Shown here: piece by piece, positions 10,307 through 20,405 of the stretch
Numbering within the stretch: the stretch's first letter is position 1
Layout: the number at the start of each line of letters is the position of its first letter
NCBI RefSeq assembly: GCF_902459705.1
Contig: NZ_CABPRU010000016.1
Location: forward strand, 42,252 to 106,251
Reading direction: 5' to 3'
Length of the DNA stretch: 64,000 nt
Origin: Pandoraea terrigena
Lineage (GTDB): Bacteria; Pseudomonadota; Gammaproteobacteria; Burkholderiales; Burkholderiaceae
Notes under the pieces: generated by a model
What the model was told of the DNA's origin: nothing
Seen by the model: the letters and a program-made list of their open reading frames with translations, nothing else
Database searches by the model: none
Made by a program: the position numbers and the translations under genes

Positions 10307-12305
10307 CCCGCAGCGTCCGGGGTTCGACGATCTGTTGAATTGGCTTGCCCCATTTCCGGGGCGCGCCACAACGGCAACACGGGTCGCCATCATCTGCGTG
10401 CTAACGACACTCGTTGCAATAGCCTATGGCACGCCCGAGGCGGCGCTCTCGGCCTATGTGGTCTTTTTCCTCATCCGGCCAGACCGTGTCACGAGCATTG
10501 TCACGAGCCTGGCGATGCTCGTACTGGTGAGCCTTGTCATCGGATTCGTGCTGTTCGTCGCCACGCTCGTGCTCGACAACCCCATGGCGCGGGTCGCCTC
10601 CATCGCCGGACTCTCGGCAATGCTGCTTTTCATCACATCCGCCAGCAAGCTCCGCCCCGCAGGCGCGATTATCGCGATGATCGTCGGCTTCGCGCTCGAC
10701 AAGCTGGGTAGCGTGCCGCTTGGCGAAGTCGCCACGCGCGCATTGCTGTACGCCTGGCTGATGGTCGCGATTCCGATTGGCGCCGCCGTCTGCGTGCAAC
10801 TTGCCATCGGCCCCTCGCCGCGCAAGCTCGCCGGCAACGAACTCGCGAGACGACTGCGAATTGCCGCCCGCGTGCTGCGCGATCCCGATGTCCCACACGA
10901 CGCGCTCGACGACTGTCTGAGCGCCGGCGATGAGGAAATCGGAAAGTGGCTTAAACGCTCGGTGCTCGAAGGCTCGTCGGCACGCGCCGACGCCGCAGCG
11001 CTGCGACAGGCGACATCGGCCACGTTTGCCATTCTCGTCGCTGCCGATCTGGTCGGCCGTGAACCGGCGGCGCAACTGCCCGCAACGTTTGCCGAGCCAC
11101 TGGCGAGCACACTCGAACGCATGGCGCGAATGCTCGAGGCAGGCGGCTATCCGGTCGACATTGCGCCCTCCGATCTGGCGCTGCCGCCATCCGATGCGCT
11201 CGCGCCGCTCGCCCGCGTCGCCGTCGGCCATCTGAGCGACGCCATCAAAGACTTCACGACTGTGGTCGCGCCAGCGGCGACGCCCGACGCCATACCATCG
11301 GCGCGCGGCCAATTCTTCCTGCCCGACGCATTCTCCAATCCGGACCACATGCGATATGCGCTCAAAACCACGGTCGCCGCCATGGTCTGCTACCTGCTGT
11401 ACTCGCTGCTGGACTGGCCCGGCATTCATACCTGCTTCATCACCGTCTATATTGTGTCGCTCGGCACCACCGCAGAGACCGTCGAGAAACTGACGCTGCG
11501 CATCGCCGGGTGTATCGCCGGCGCGCTGGCAGGTACCGCGATGATCGTATTCGTGATGCCCGGACTCAGCACGATTGCCGGTCTGCTGAGCGTGGTTGCC
11601 ATCGGTGCGTGGCTATCGGCGTGGATCGCGTTTGGGTCGCCACGGATTGCGTATGCGGGTTTTCAGATGGCGTTTGCCTTCTTCCTTTGCGTCGTGCAGG
11701 GCCCGGCACCTGCGTTCGATCTGACGATTGCGCGGGATCGCACCATCGGCATCCTGCTGGGCAATGTCGTCGTCTACCTGATCTTTACCCGCGTGTGGCC
11801 CGTGAGCGTCGCCGGGCGAGTCGACGCCGCCCTTGTCGAGTTGCAGCAACGTTGGCGAGCCCTGACGGGGATGTCATCCACCCGCCTCCAGCGTGCGCAG
11901 GCCGCAAGCGCGATGGCCCGTCGACGGGCGTTACAGAACGACGTTGCGTGGACGCACTACGAACCGTCGTGGGTAAGCCCTTCGCAAGATTGGAAGATGG
12001 CACATCGACGTATGTTGGCAGAACTCGAGGTGCTCGAAGTTCCGATGACGCTGCTGAGTGAGCGGCATACCGCTGACACGGGCATCGACGCCTGGTTGAA
12101 ACGGCTCGACGTCAACGCCGATCGACGCGCCAGCATCGCGACACGCCGTACGATTGCGACGGCACCCACGGCACCGGCTTCATCGCCCGCCGATCAGGAG
12201 CGTCTGTCGTTGCTGATGCTTGGCGACGCGCGCCTCATCCAGCTCGACCATGCCGCGCACGAGGATGATGCGGCGAAGGAGCGTGTTCCCCATGCGTCGG
12301 CTTGA
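10287..12305 (+). CDS. mdtO: FUSC-family efflux transporter, MdtO-like
   Basis: Inner-membrane protein of 672 aa with two blocks of about five to six hydrophobic segments (residues about 30-165 and 360-510), separated and followed by cytoplasmic regions. This is the fusaric-acid-resistance / aromatic-acid-exporter layout, and length and context match MdtO. The start MARPAADPQRPG at 10287 overlaps the adaptor gene. Substrates are probably aromatic acids or related toxic compounds, inferred from the family. Confidence 0.9.
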   Translation: MARPAADPQRPGFDDLLNWLAPFPGRATTATRVAIICVLTTLVAIAYGTPEAALSAYVVFFLIRPDRVTSIVTSLAMLVLVSLVIGFVLFVATLVLDNPMARVASIAGLSAMLLFITSASKLRPAGAIIAMIVGFALDKLGSVPLGEVATRALLYAWLMVAIPIGAAVCVQLAIGPSPRKLAGNELARRLRIAARVLRDPDVPHDALDDCLSAGDEEIGKWLKRSVLEGSSARADAAALRQATSATFAILVAADLVGREPAAQLPATFAEPLASTLERMARMLEAGGYPVDIAPSDLALPPSDALAPLARVAVGHLSDAIKDFTTVVAPAATPDAIPSARGQFFLPDAFSNPDHMRYALKTTVAAMVCYLLYSLLDWPGIHTCFITVYIVSLGTTAETVEKLTLRIAGCIAGALAGTAMIVFVMPGLSTIAGLLSVVAIGAWLSAWIAFGSPRIAYAGFQMAFAFFLCVVQGPAPAFDLTIARDRTIGILLGNVVVYLIFTRVWPVSVAGRVDAALVELQQRWRALTGMSSTRLQRAQAASAMARRRALQNDVAWTHYEPSWVSPSQDWKMAHRRMLAELEVLEVPMTLLSERHTADTGIDAWLKRLDVNADRRASIATRRTIATAPTAPASSPADQERLSLLMLGDARLIQLDHAAHEDDAAKERVPHASA

Positions 12306-13833
12306 TCCGCCCACCTTGATCCCCGTGATGGCCGTCACCGCCGTGTTGACGATGACTGTGCTCTCGGGATGCGCAACGTCGTCGCTCGACATGGCGCCTG
12401 AGCGTCCGGATCGTCCGTGGCAACCGGACACCGACGCATCGGGCGCGATCCGGCCCGGCGCATCGGTACTGGCGAGCCAGTACCATGGCACTTACCGGCT
12501 GCCCGCCAACCCGGCACTGGCCACCGTCTCGCCACCGCCGCCACTGGCGCCGGACCACGCCTACACGCTGCCCGAACTCATCGATCTGGCGCAGGCGTCG
12601 AACCCCACAACACGCATCGCCTGGAACGAGGCGCGCAACGCTGCGCTGACGGCAGGCGTCGCGAAAAGCGCCTATCTGCCGCAACTGTCGCTGGCCGCGA
12701 TGGGACAGTACGCCGCCGCCCACAATTCGACATCCAGCGTGCTGGGCGATTCGTCGGCCAGCGCGTCTACGCATGGATTGACGTCGGTGGTGGCGCTGCA
12801 ATGGCTGCTGTTCGACTTCGGTGGACGGGCCGCTCGCGTTGAGGCTGCGTCGCAGGCAACCGTGATGGCAAATATCGGGTTCACGGCGGCTCATCAGCAA
12901 GTGGTGTACGACGTCAGCGTCGCCTTTTACACCTATCAGGCGGTGCGCGCGCGAGTCGCGACGGCCGAGCAAGGCCTTGAGAATGCGCGCGCTGTGGTAG
13001 ATGCCGCCAAGTCACGATACCGGCGTGGCATCGGCACCGTGATCGAAGTGGCGCAGGCGAACCAGAACTATGCGCAGGCGAGGCTGACATTGGTGCAAGC
13101 GCAAGGCGCGCAGCGCAACACCTACCTGACGCTGATCTCTGCGATGGGCATCTCGCCGCTCTCGAAGCCGAAGATTGCCGACATGCCGGTGCGCGCGCTC
13201 GCGCCCACGCTGCGTCAGCCGGTCGAGCAGATCGTTGCGACCGCGATTGCACGTCGGCCGGACGTACTGAGCGCCTACGCCGCCGAGCGCGCGAACCTCG
13301 CGAAGATTCAGGCCGCGGAGTCGGAGTTCAAGCCCAAGGTCTTTCTGTCGGCGTCCGGCGTCTACAACGCCGGCAGTTCCTCCCTGTCGGCCGTGCCCGC
13401 CATCGGACAGCAGTTGCCCACGGTCAACCTGAGCGGCGGCCGCTACGGTGGCAGCGTGGTCATCGGCGTCTCGATCCCGATCTACGACGGCGGCCTGCGC
13501 TCGGCAGCCCTCGCCCGGGCGAGAAACGACGCGGACAGCGCGAGCACCCGCCTCGAGCGCAGCCGTGAAGAAGCGGTGCGACAGATCGTCGGCGCGCAGA
13601 ACATACTTCAGAACAGTTTGACGGCCAACGAAGCGGCGAAGGCGTTGCTGACGGCGGCGCAAACGACCTACGACGCCGCATTCGACGCCTATAAACACGG
13701 TGTCGGCTCGGTCACCGATGCCCTGCTCGCCCAGAATCAACTCTTGGTCGCCAAGAACGCGTACGCGGACAGTTACAGCAATGCGCTGTCTGCTGCAGCG
13801 GCGCTCGCGCTTGCGACGGGGGCGATCGACTAG
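12292..13833 (+). CDS. mdtP: Outer-membrane efflux lipoprotein, NodT/MdtP-like
   Basis: TolC-type outer-membrane channel of 513 aa. It begins with a signal peptide and lipobox (TMTVLSGC, Cys about 28), which anchors the protein in the outer membrane, followed by two OEP repeats rich in alanine and glutamine coiled-coil segments. The ATG at 12292 has GGAG upstream and overlaps the pump gene by 14 bases. It completes a tripartite efflux system with the two genes before it. Confidence 0.92.
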   Translation: MRRLDPPTLIPVMAVTAVLTMTVLSGCATSSLDMAPERPDRPWQPDTDASGAIRPGASVLASQYHGTYRLPANPALATVSPPPPLAPDHAYTLPELIDLAQASNPTTRIAWNEARNAALTAGVAKSAYLPQLSLAAMGQYAAAHNSTSSVLGDSSASASTHGLTSVVALQWLLFDFGGRAARVEAASQATVMANIGFTAAHQQVVYDVSVAFYTYQAVRARVATAEQGLENARAVVDAAKSRYRRGIGTVIEVAQANQNYAQARLTLVQAQGAQRNTYLTLISAMGISPLSKPKIADMPVRALAPTLRQPVEQIVATAIARRPDVLSAYAAERANLAKIQAAESEFKPKVFLSASGVYNAGSSSLSAVPAIGQQLPTVNLSGGRYGGSVVIGVSIPIYDGGLRSAALARARNDADSASTRLERSREEAVRQIVGAQNILQNSLTANEAAKALLTAAQTTYDAAFDAYKHGVGSVTDALLAQNQLLVAKNAYADSYSNALSAAAALALATGAID

Positions 13834-13940
13834 TCCGTCGGCTTCGCCGCGTCGCGGCGGGTAGCGGTGCCCGGGCGACGGGTAGACAAGTGCTATATTG
13901 CGGCCAGACGTCCCAACCACTCTGCGAAAGCAAACATCGA

Positions 13941-14309
13941 ATGAAGGAATTCTCCGGAAAGTCAGCCAGGGTGACGATCGGTGCTTGGCTCATGGTTGCG
14001 GCAGGTGCCGCGCTCTCGCAGACGAGCGCGTCGCCCGCCGGCGCCTCGGATGCGCGCGTGCTCGAGAAGCTCGCCCGCGAGCGCAATTGCATGACGTGTC
14101 ATGCCACCGACCGTAGGCTGATCGCCCCGTCCTACCGGGATATCGCCAGGCGTTACGCCGGGCAGGCCGGTGCTGCCAACGACATCGCACGTTCCATTGA
14201 GAATGGCAGTCATGGCAAGTGGGGAAGCATTCCGATGCCCGCCAGCCCCCAGGTCGCCCCGGACGAGGCAATGCGTCTGGCACGCTGGATTCTCGACATG
14301 GCGCGATAA
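13941..14309 (+). CDS. Small periplasmic c-type cytochrome
   Basis: A 122-aa protein with a signal peptide (AWLMVAAGAALS), one haem-binding CMTCH motif near residue 52, and a distal methionine candidate in IPMPAS (about 98). This is the class I, cytochrome c551/c8 pattern, and it probably shuttles electrons in the periplasm. The frame could begin earlier, but the ATG at 13941 directly precedes the signal peptide. No partner genes are next to it. Confidence 0.88.
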   Translation: MKEFSGKSARVTIGAWLMVAAGAALSQTSASPAGASDARVLEKLARERNCMTCHATDRRLIAPSYRDIARRYAGQAGAANDIARSIENGSHGKWGSIPMPASPQVAPDEAMRLARWILDMAR

Positions 14310-14370
14310 GCGGTCGCATCGGTCAACCGGCGTTTCCTGTGCGCAGTGGCGTCACAGCACCACCGAGGCC

Positions 14371-14730
14371 CTAACCTTGCGAGCGAACCTGCTTCGCGAC
14401 TTCCTCGATCACCGCCTGCCGGATGCGGTCGGGCAATTGCACTTGCAAGGCATCGGCGACCTGCTTGCCGATCAGTTGCACCAGCCATGAGGTCTGGTCG
14501 ATCAGCGCGTCGTGACAGCGGCGCTCCACCATCGTCGTGATTTCATCGGCCAGTTGCAGGGTGAGCCGGGCGCTCACGCGCTCGGCAAACACCGCGACAT
14601 CGGCCGGCACGCCCTGCTCGACGGCCGACGCGGCCCGTTCGGCATCCGGCAACGCAGTTGCCTCGCCGGGCGCGAGCACTTCGGTCAGCGTGGGAATGCC
14701 GGGATCGGTGCGCTCGGGCTCGTTCGTCAC
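14371..14730 (-). CDS. DUF2486-family protein
   Basis: A 119-aa protein with the short N-terminal motif IPTLTEV and a helical C-terminus rich in alternating charged and hydrophobic residues. It belongs to a small Burkholderiaceae family of unknown function, usually found beside holC and pepA. Its start overlaps the holC stop by four bases (ATGA), so the two are co-translated. No catalytic motif is visible. Confidence 0.75.
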   Translation of the reverse strand: MTNEPERTDPGIPTLTEVLAPGEATALPDAERAASAVEQGVPADVAVFAERVSARLTLQLADEITTMVERRCHDALIDQTSWLVQLIGKQVADALQVQLPDRIRQAVIEEVAKQVRSQG

Positions 14731-15149
14731 GATCCGCCTCTCTGGTCGTAATTGTTCAGGGTATAGCCACGATCGCGGTAGAAGCGATAGCGTTCGCGGG
14801 CGCCGGACAATGCCTCCGGCGTGTCGCCCACGATCTCGACCACGCGTTCGAAACGCGCGAAGTGCGTCGGCACGCTGCCCGCCAGATTCAGCATCACCTG
14901 GTGGTGCTGCGCCGCTTCATCGGGGGCGGCGAGCACGACGGGCGTTTGCGGGGCAAGCGGGTCGCGGGTGAAGCAATGCGGCACGAACTCCAGTGGCGAG
15001 AACGTCCAGAGCGTCTGGTCGAACGCGCGCAGCACGTCGGGCTCACCGACGACCACGAGCGTTTGCCCAGCGCCGTAGACCTTGCGCGCGAACCGGCACG
15101 CGTATTCGAGCCGGTTCGCCACATGCGTGTGGAAATCGACGCGCGTCAC
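14727..15149 (-). CDS. holC: DNA polymerase III subunit chi
   Basis: Clamp-loader accessory subunit that links the replicase to single-strand-binding protein. It is 140 aa from the GTG at 15149, which overlaps the pepA stop (GTGA). The typical start (T-R-V-D-F-H-T-H) and the family's C-terminal [19 protein letters not shown] are present. The pepA-holC order is widespread in proteobacteria and supports the call. Confidence 0.9.
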   Translation of the reverse strand: MTRVDFHTHVANRLEYACRFARKVYGAGQTLVVVGEPDVLRAFDQTLWTFSPLEFVPHCFTRDPLAPQTPVVLAAPDEAAQHHQVMLNLAGSVPTHFARFERVVEIVGDTPEALSGARERYRFYRDRGYTLNNYDQRGGS

Positions 15150-16657
15150 CGGGCTTCGCGATCGATCAGGAACTGCGTGAGCAACGGCACCGGACGGCCC
15201 GTCGCCCCCTTGGCCGCACCGCTCTTCCATGCCGTCCCGGCGATGTCGAGGTGGGCCCACTCATACTTCTCGGTAAAGCGCGACAGGAAGCACGCCGCGG
15301 TCACGCTGCCGGCCGGGCGCCCGCCGATGTTCGCCATGTCGGCGAAGTTCGACTTGAGCTGCTCCTGATACGCCTCCTCGACCGGCAGACGCCACGCCGT
15401 GTCGCCCGTCGTGCGGCCGGCCGCGAGCAGTTCGTCGGCGAGGGCGTCGCTCTTCGAAAAGAGGCCCGTGTTCACGTGGCCGAGCGCGATGATGCAAGCG
15501 CCCGTGAGCGTAGCGACGTCGACCACGGCCGCGGGCTTGAAACGTTCCGCGTAGGTGAGCGCGTCGCACAGGATCAGGCGGCCTTCGGCATCGGTGTTGA
15601 GCACTTCGATGGTCTGGCCGGACATGCTGGTCACCACGTCGCCCGGCTTCGTTGCGCGTCCGCCCGGCATGTTCTCGGTGGCCGGCACGATGGCGATGAC
15701 GTTGAGCTTGAGGCCCATCTCGGCGACTGCGCGCATCGTGCCAAGCACGGAGGCCGCACCGCACATGTCGTACTTCATTTCGTCCATGCCCTCGCCGGGC
15801 TTGATCGAGATACCGCCCGAGTCGAACGTCACCCCCTTGCCCACCAGCACGATGGGCGCTTGCTTGGCAGGGCCGCCTTCATACTTGAGCACGATGAACT
15901 GCGGCGGCTCCACCGACCCCCGGGCGACTGACAGGAACGAGCCCATCTTGAGCGCTTCGATCTGCTTTGGCCCGAGAATATCGGCCTTGAGCTTGAATTC
16001 GCGCGCGAGCTTGCGGGCTGTGTCGGCCAGATACGACGGCGTGCACACGTTGCCCGGCAGGTTGCCCAGGTCCTTGGCGAGCGCCATGCCGTTGCCGATC
16101 GCCTCGCCACGCCTGGCCGCGACCCGGGCGGCCTTCAGGTCATCGGGAGCGACCGCGAAGATCACCTTGCGCAGCGCCGTGTTGGCCGGCTCGGCCTTGC
16201 TCTTCATCTGCGTGAAACGGTAAGTCGCGTCGCGCAACGCGAGGACCGAGGCGCACACGGCCCAGGCGGTATCGCGCTTGGGGACCGCGGCTTGCGGCAA
16301 CGTCCAGATGGCGTCGGACGCACGCGACGCCATCACCGCGCGCGCAGCGGCGCGCGAGGCCTCATTGAAGCTCTTGGGCGAGAACTGGTCTTCGCGGCCC
16401 AGACCGACGAACAGCACACGCGCCTGACTCCATCCGGCGACCTCGTGCAGCATCAGCGTGCTGCCGAGCTTGCCATCGAGTTCGCCGCGCTTGACCATGC
16501 GTGCCAGCAGGCCCTTGCTGACGACGTCCAGCGCCTTGGCGAGCCCCGCGAGCGGCTGTTGCTCGAACACGCCGACCACCAGGCAATCGGTCTTTGCGTT
16601 GGCAAGGCCGGCCTGGCCGGCCTTGGTCGAATCGAAGGCTTTTGTGCTAAAGTCCAT
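15146..16657 (-). CDS. pepA: Leucyl aminopeptidase
   Basis: Di-metal M17 aminopeptidase that removes N-terminal residues; in E. coli PepA also acts as an architectural DNA-binding protein. The start at 16657 (GAGGAAAG upstream) gives 503 aa, the E. coli length. The signature NTDAEGRL is intact (about residues 352-359), as are the metal ligands in [12 protein letters not shown] and YDMCGA. It heads the pepA-holC-DUF2486 operon and is divergent from lptF, the usual arrangement. Confidence 0.97.
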   Translation of the reverse strand: MDFSTKAFDSTKAGQAGLANAKTDCLVVGVFEQQPLAGLAKALDVVSKGLLARMVKRGELDGKLGSTLMLHEVAGWSQARVLFVGLGREDQFSPKSFNEASRAAARAVMASRASDAIWTLPQAAVPKRDTAWAVCASVLALRDATYRFTQMKSKAEPANTALRKVIFAVAPDDLKAARVAARRGEAIGNGMALAKDLGNLPGNVCTPSYLADTARKLAREFKLKADILGPKQIEALKMGSFLSVARGSVEPPQFIVLKYEGGPAKQAPIVLVGKGVTFDSGGISIKPGEGMDEMKYDMCGAASVLGTMRAVAEMGLKLNVIAIVPATENMPGGRATKPGDVVTSMSGQTIEVLNTDAEGRLILCDALTYAERFKPAAVVDVATLTGACIIALGHVNTGLFSKSDALADELLAAGRTTGDTAWRLPVEEAYQEQLKSNFADMANIGGRPAGSVTAACFLSRFTEKYEWAHLDIAGTAWKSGAAKGATGRPVPLLTQFLIDREAR

Positions 16658-16748
16658 CGCGCTTTCCTCGGGTAAAATTCGTACGATCCGCAATTATCCG
16701 CTTTTTTCCCCGCTCGCCCAACCGCGAGAGCACCCCAATCGCCATCAC

Positions 16749-17876
16749 ATGATTTTTCAGCGTTCCCTGCAGCGCGAGCTGAACTACACCGCCGGGGCCG
16801 TCTTCATGGTGCTGATCACCGTCATGCTCACCACGATGATGATCCGCATCCTGGGCTTCGCCGCATCCGGGAAAGCCGACCCGCGCGACGTGCTCGTGCT
16901 GATCGGCCTGGCCGTGATCGGCTACCTGGCCATCATTCTGATCGTGACGCTGTTCGTCTCGATCCTGTTCGTGCTCACCCGGTGGTACCGCGACTCCGAA
17001 ATGGTCGTGTGGTTTGCCTCGGGCCTGTCGATTACCCACTTCATCAAGCCGGTGCTGCGCTTTGCCACGCCCTATCTGGCCGTGATCACATTCTGCGCGC
17101 TCGTGGCCTGGCCTTGGGCGAACCAGCAGATCTCCGCCCTCGAAGCCCGCTTCGCCCAACGTGACGACGTCTCGATGATCGCGCCGGGCCAGTTCCGCGA
17201 AAGCGCCGCCAGCCGCCGGGTGTTCTTCGTCGAAACGGTCTCGCCGGACGCGACCAAGGTGCACAACGTTTTCGTCTCCGGGACCGAGAACGGCAAAGTC
17301 AGCGTGGTCGTCTCGAAAGAGGGACACATCGAAACGGCCAAGGACGGCAATCGCTACATCGTCCTGGAAAAGGGTCGTCGTTACGATGGGGTGCCCGGCC
17401 AGCCCGACTACCGCGTGATGGAGTTCGAGCGCTATGGCGTGAAGATCGACAATCCGGCCGTCGCGCAAACCGACAACACCCCGACCAAGGGGGTGCCGAC
17501 CTTGCGCCTGTTCCGTGAGATCCAGAATCCTATCTTCCGCGGCGAGATCGTCTGGCGTATCGGCCTGCCGCTGCTCGCGCTCGCGCTCGTGTTGCTCGCC
17601 GTGCCGCTGGCCTATCAGAATCCGCGCCACGGCCGCACCGTCAACCTCGTCATGGCCGTGCTTATCTATCTCGCGTACACCAACCTGTTGAGCCTGTCGC
17701 AGGCGTGGGTGGCGCAGGAGCGCATGCCGCTCGCCATCGGCGTGTGGTTGTTGCACGTGCTCGCCATGGTCGTCATCGTGCTGCTTTACGCGCGCCGCGT
17801 GCGCTTCCGGGGGCTGTTCGGCCGTCGCCGTCAGGGCGGATCCGGCACAGCGCCGACATCGGGAGGGGCTCGCTGA
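16749..17876 (+). CDS. lptF: LPS export ABC transporter permease LptF
   Basis: Inner-membrane half of the LptFG permease, which with LptB extracts lipopolysaccharide and passes it to LptC. It is 375 aa from MIFQRSLQREL at 16749, with three N-terminal membrane segments, a periplasmic beta-jellyroll (about 120-270) and three C-terminal segments. The stop and the lptG start share TGATG. It is divergent from pepA. Confidence 0.96.
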   Translation: MIFQRSLQRELNYTAGAVFMVLITVMLTTMMIRILGFAASGKADPRDVLVLIGLAVIGYLAIILIVTLFVSILFVLTRWYRDSEMVVWFASGLSITHFIKPVLRFATPYLAVITFCALVAWPWANQQISALEARFAQRDDVSMIAPGQFRESAASRRVFFVETVSPDATKVHNVFVSGTENGKVSVVVSKEGHIETAKDGNRYIVLEKGRRYDGVPGQPDYRVMEFERYGVKIDNPAVAQTDNTPTKGVPTLRLFREIQNPIFRGEIVWRIGLPLLALALVLLAVPLAYQNPRHGRTVNLVMAVLIYLAYTNLLSLSQAWVAQERMPLAIGVWLLHVLAMVVIVLLYARRVRFRGLFGRRRQGGSGTAPTSGGAR

Positions 17877-19015
17877 TGCGCATCTATGAGAAATACTTTG
17901 CTCGCCAGATCTACCTGGCGTTCCTGTTCGTCCTGCTCGCGTTCGTCGGCCTGTTCGTCTTCTTCGACCTGGTGAGCGAACTGGGTGACGTCGGCCGGGG
18001 GGGGTACCGCTTCCAGCACGCCCTCGCCTACGTGCTGCTGTTCGCCCCGCAGCGCATGTACGAAATCATCCCGGTCGCCTCGCTTATTGCCGCCATCTAT
18101 GTCTGCGCGCAACTGGCGGGGAACTCGGAATTCACGATCTTCCGTGTCTCCGGACTGTCGACGGGACAGGCACTGCGCTCGCTGCTGAAAATCGGCGTCC
18201 CGATCGTGCTGGCCACCTTCCTCATTGGCGAGTACGTCGCGCCGAATGCCGAGCAGCTCGCGCAGAAGATTCGTCTGGAAGCGCTGGGCAGTTCGGTCTC
18301 GGCCGGGTTTCGCTCCGGCGTCTGGGTCAAGGACACCGTCGATCAGGACGGCTCGCGCGTCACCCGCTTCATCAACGTTGGCACGCTCAATCCCGACAAC
18401 ACCATCGCCAACGTGCGCATCTACGAATTCGACGACAAGCTGCGTCTGGACAGCGTGCGACTGGCCAAGCTGGGGCAATTCGACGCGCCGGACTACTGGA
18501 AGCTGACGGATGTGTCCGAAACGGTCTTCAGCGCGACGAACGATGCCACGGCCAGCACCGATCCGCTGCGGGCCCTGGTGCAGAGCAAGCAGGTGCACAT
18601 TGAAACGGTGCAGATGCGCTCGGAACTCACGCCGCAGATCCTGTCCGTGCTGATGGTCTCGCCCGACAACATGGCGATCGGCAGCCTGTACAGCTACATC
18701 GGCCACCTGAAGGAAAACCAGCAGAACACCGACCGTTACAGCCTCGCGCTCTGGCAGAAGCTGCTTTACCCGTTCGCCGTCTTCGTGATGATGGCGCTGG
18801 CACTGCCGTTCGCCTACTTGCACGCGCGCGCCGGCGCCATCGGCCTGAAGGTGTTCGGCGGGATCATGCTCGGCATGAGCTTCCAGTTGCTCAACAACTT
18901 GTTCTCGCACCTGGGCCTGCTCAATACCTGGCCGTCGTGGTTCACGGCCGCGTTGCCGTCACTCCTCTACCTGGTGCTCGCCATTGCGGCGCTGCGCTGG
19001 GTCGATAAACACTGA
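17876..19015 (+). CDS. lptG: LPS export ABC transporter permease LptG
   Basis: Partner of LptF, 379 aa, with the same six-segment membrane plan around a periplasmic domain. MRIYEKYFARQIYLAFLF is a typical LptG N-terminus. The start at 17876 overlaps the lptF stop by one base, so stoichiometric coupled translation is expected. Confidence 0.96.
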   Translation: MRIYEKYFARQIYLAFLFVLLAFVGLFVFFDLVSELGDVGRGGYRFQHALAYVLLFAPQRMYEIIPVASLIAAIYVCAQLAGNSEFTIFRVSGLSTGQALRSLLKIGVPIVLATFLIGEYVAPNAEQLAQKIRLEALGSSVSAGFRSGVWVKDTVDQDGSRVTRFINVGTLNPDNTIANVRIYEFDDKLRLDSVRLAKLGQFDAPDYWKLTDVSETVFSATNDATASTDPLRALVQSKQVHIETVQMRSELTPQILSVLMVSPDNMAIGSLYSYIGHLKENQQNTDRYSLALWQKLLYPFAVFVMMALALPFAYLHARAGAIGLKVFGGIMLGMSFQLLNNLFSHLGLLNTWPSWFTAALPSLLYLVLAIAALRWVDKH

Positions 19016-19025
19016 GCCGCCGATC

Positions 19026-19406
19026 ATGCCCAGCAAACCCGGCATCATCCTGTTCGCCCATGGGTCCCGCGATCCCCGCTGGGCCGAGCCGTTCGAGCGT
19101 CTGCGCGACAAACTCGGCGTCCGGCGCCCCGACGCCGACGTGCAACTCGCGTTCCTGGAACTGATGACGCCAACGCTCGGCGACGCCGTGGCGGCCATGA
19201 CATCGCAGGGAACGTCCGACATCACACTGGTACCGGTCTTTCTGGGCCAGGGCGGCCACGTGAGGCGTGATGTGCCGGCGCTCGCCGACGCTTGCCGCGC
19301 CGCTCACCCCGGCCTCGATCTGCGCGTGAGCGCGGCCATTGGCGAGGACGACACGGTACTCGATGCCCTGGCCGACTACTGCGGCAGGATGATGGACGCC
19401 CGCTAA
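19026..19406 (+). CDS. cbiX: CbiX/SirB-type sirohydrochlorin chelatase
   Basis: Short single-domain chelatase of 126 aa that inserts ferrous iron or cobalt into sirohydrochlorin. The metal-binding histidines are seen in LFAHGSRDPRW (H about 11) and in LGQGGHVRRDVP (H about 80). It lies beside cobA, which makes the precursor, so the pair probably serves sirohaem synthesis for sulfite reductase. A terminator separates them and they are convergent. Confidence 0.88.
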   Translation: MPSKPGIILFAHGSRDPRWAEPFERLRDKLGVRRPDADVQLAFLELMTPTLGDAVAAMTSQGTSDITLVPVFLGQGGHVRRDVPALADACRAAHPGLDLRVSAAIGEDDTVLDALADYCGRMMDAR

Positions 19407-19442
19407 GGGAAATCGCCTCGTCGCGGCAGCGCATCGCCACAA

Positions 19443-19484
19443 TGAAAAAACGGCGTCACAGTCCACACTGTGACGCCGTTTTGC
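19443..19484. terminator. Bidirectional terminator between cbiX and cobA
   Basis: Perfect 14-bp stem (19449-19462/19467-19480) with a four-base CCAC loop, flanked by an A-run on the left and T residues on the right. It lies between convergent genes and has the features of an intrinsic terminator in both directions. Confidence 0.93.
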
Positions 19485-19546
19485 ATAGATCGTAACGGGC
19501 GCCAACGACCACCGCCGCAAGCGCTTACGCTCGCCAGCGATCTCCG

Positions 19547-20335
19547 TCAGGCGGCCATCGCCGCCTGCGTCGCCCAGTCGTGCAACGACGCAGCGTCGGC
19601 ATGCGCGAATGCCTCGCCGATGAGCAGCACGCTCGGCTGCGACGCGTCGAACCATGACGCCGCCAGCCCCTGGCTAACGTCGTCCAGCGTGAGGCTCACC
19701 CGTCGCTCGCGCGATGTCGTTGCCGCTTCCACGATCGCCACGGGCGTCGCGGCCGGCTTGCCTGCCGCGATCAATGCCTGCGCGATGCGCTGGGCGCTGT
19801 CACGTCCCATGTAATAGACAAGCGAATCGGCCGACGCCTGCGCCGCAATCTCGGCTGACTCGGGCGCACGGCTCTGTGTGGCGAAGGCCACACTGCGCGC
19901 CACGCCACGCAACGTCAGCGATCGCCCGAGCGCGGCGGCGCTAGCCAGCGCCGCCGTAATGCCGGGCACGACTTCCACCGCGATGCCTGCCGCCTCCAGC
20001 GCGCGCAGTTCCTCGTCTGCCCGGCCGAACAGCATCGGATCGCCGCCCTTCAAGCGCACGACCCGCGCGTGGGTGCGCGCATGATCGATCAACTGCTTGT
20101 TGATGAAGTGCTGCGCACTCGACTGCTTGCCGCAGCGCTTGCCGACCGCAATCCGCTTGGCCTGCGGGCATAGCGCGAGCATCTCGGGCTCGACGAGCGC
20201 GTCGTGCAGCACCACGTCGGCCTGGGCCAACAGTCGAGCGCCGCGCACCGTGATCAGATCGGCCGCGCCGGGGCCCGCCCCGACGAGATAGACCTTGCCC
20301 GGGGCCGTACCGGTTTGCGAAGAAGTCACCATCAT
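19547..20335 (-). CDS. cobA: Uroporphyrinogen-III C-methyltransferase
   Basis: SAM-dependent SUMT that methylates uroporphyrinogen III to precorrin-2, the precursor of sirohaem. Family motifs are GxGPGxxDLIT near the N-terminus (LVGAGPGAADLIT), VRLKGGDPMLFGR, and EVVPGITAA. From 20335 it is 262 aa; a start at 20374 would add 13 unlikely residues, and the ATG at 20332 is also possible. There is no CysG dehydrogenase domain, so oxidation and chelation must come from other proteins. It is last in the cysH-cysD-cysN direction. Confidence 0.92.
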   Translation of the reverse strand: MMVTSSQTGTAPGKVYLVGAGPGAADLITVRGARLLAQADVVLHDALVEPEMLALCPQAKRIAVGKRCGKQSSAQHFINKQLIDHARTHARVVRLKGGDPMLFGRADEELRALEAAGIAVEVVPGITAALASAAALGRSLTLRGVARSVAFATQSRAPESAEIAAQASADSLVYYMGRDSAQRIAQALIAAGKPAATPVAIVEAATTSRERRVSLTLDDVSQGLAASWFDASQPSVLLIGEAFAHADAASLHDWATQAAMAA

Positions 20336-20405
20336 GATGTCGCCATGGTTCGTGGGGTTTGGCGCCGGTCCCATCCGGGGGACCGTGCGCCAGGCAAGGC
20401 CATAC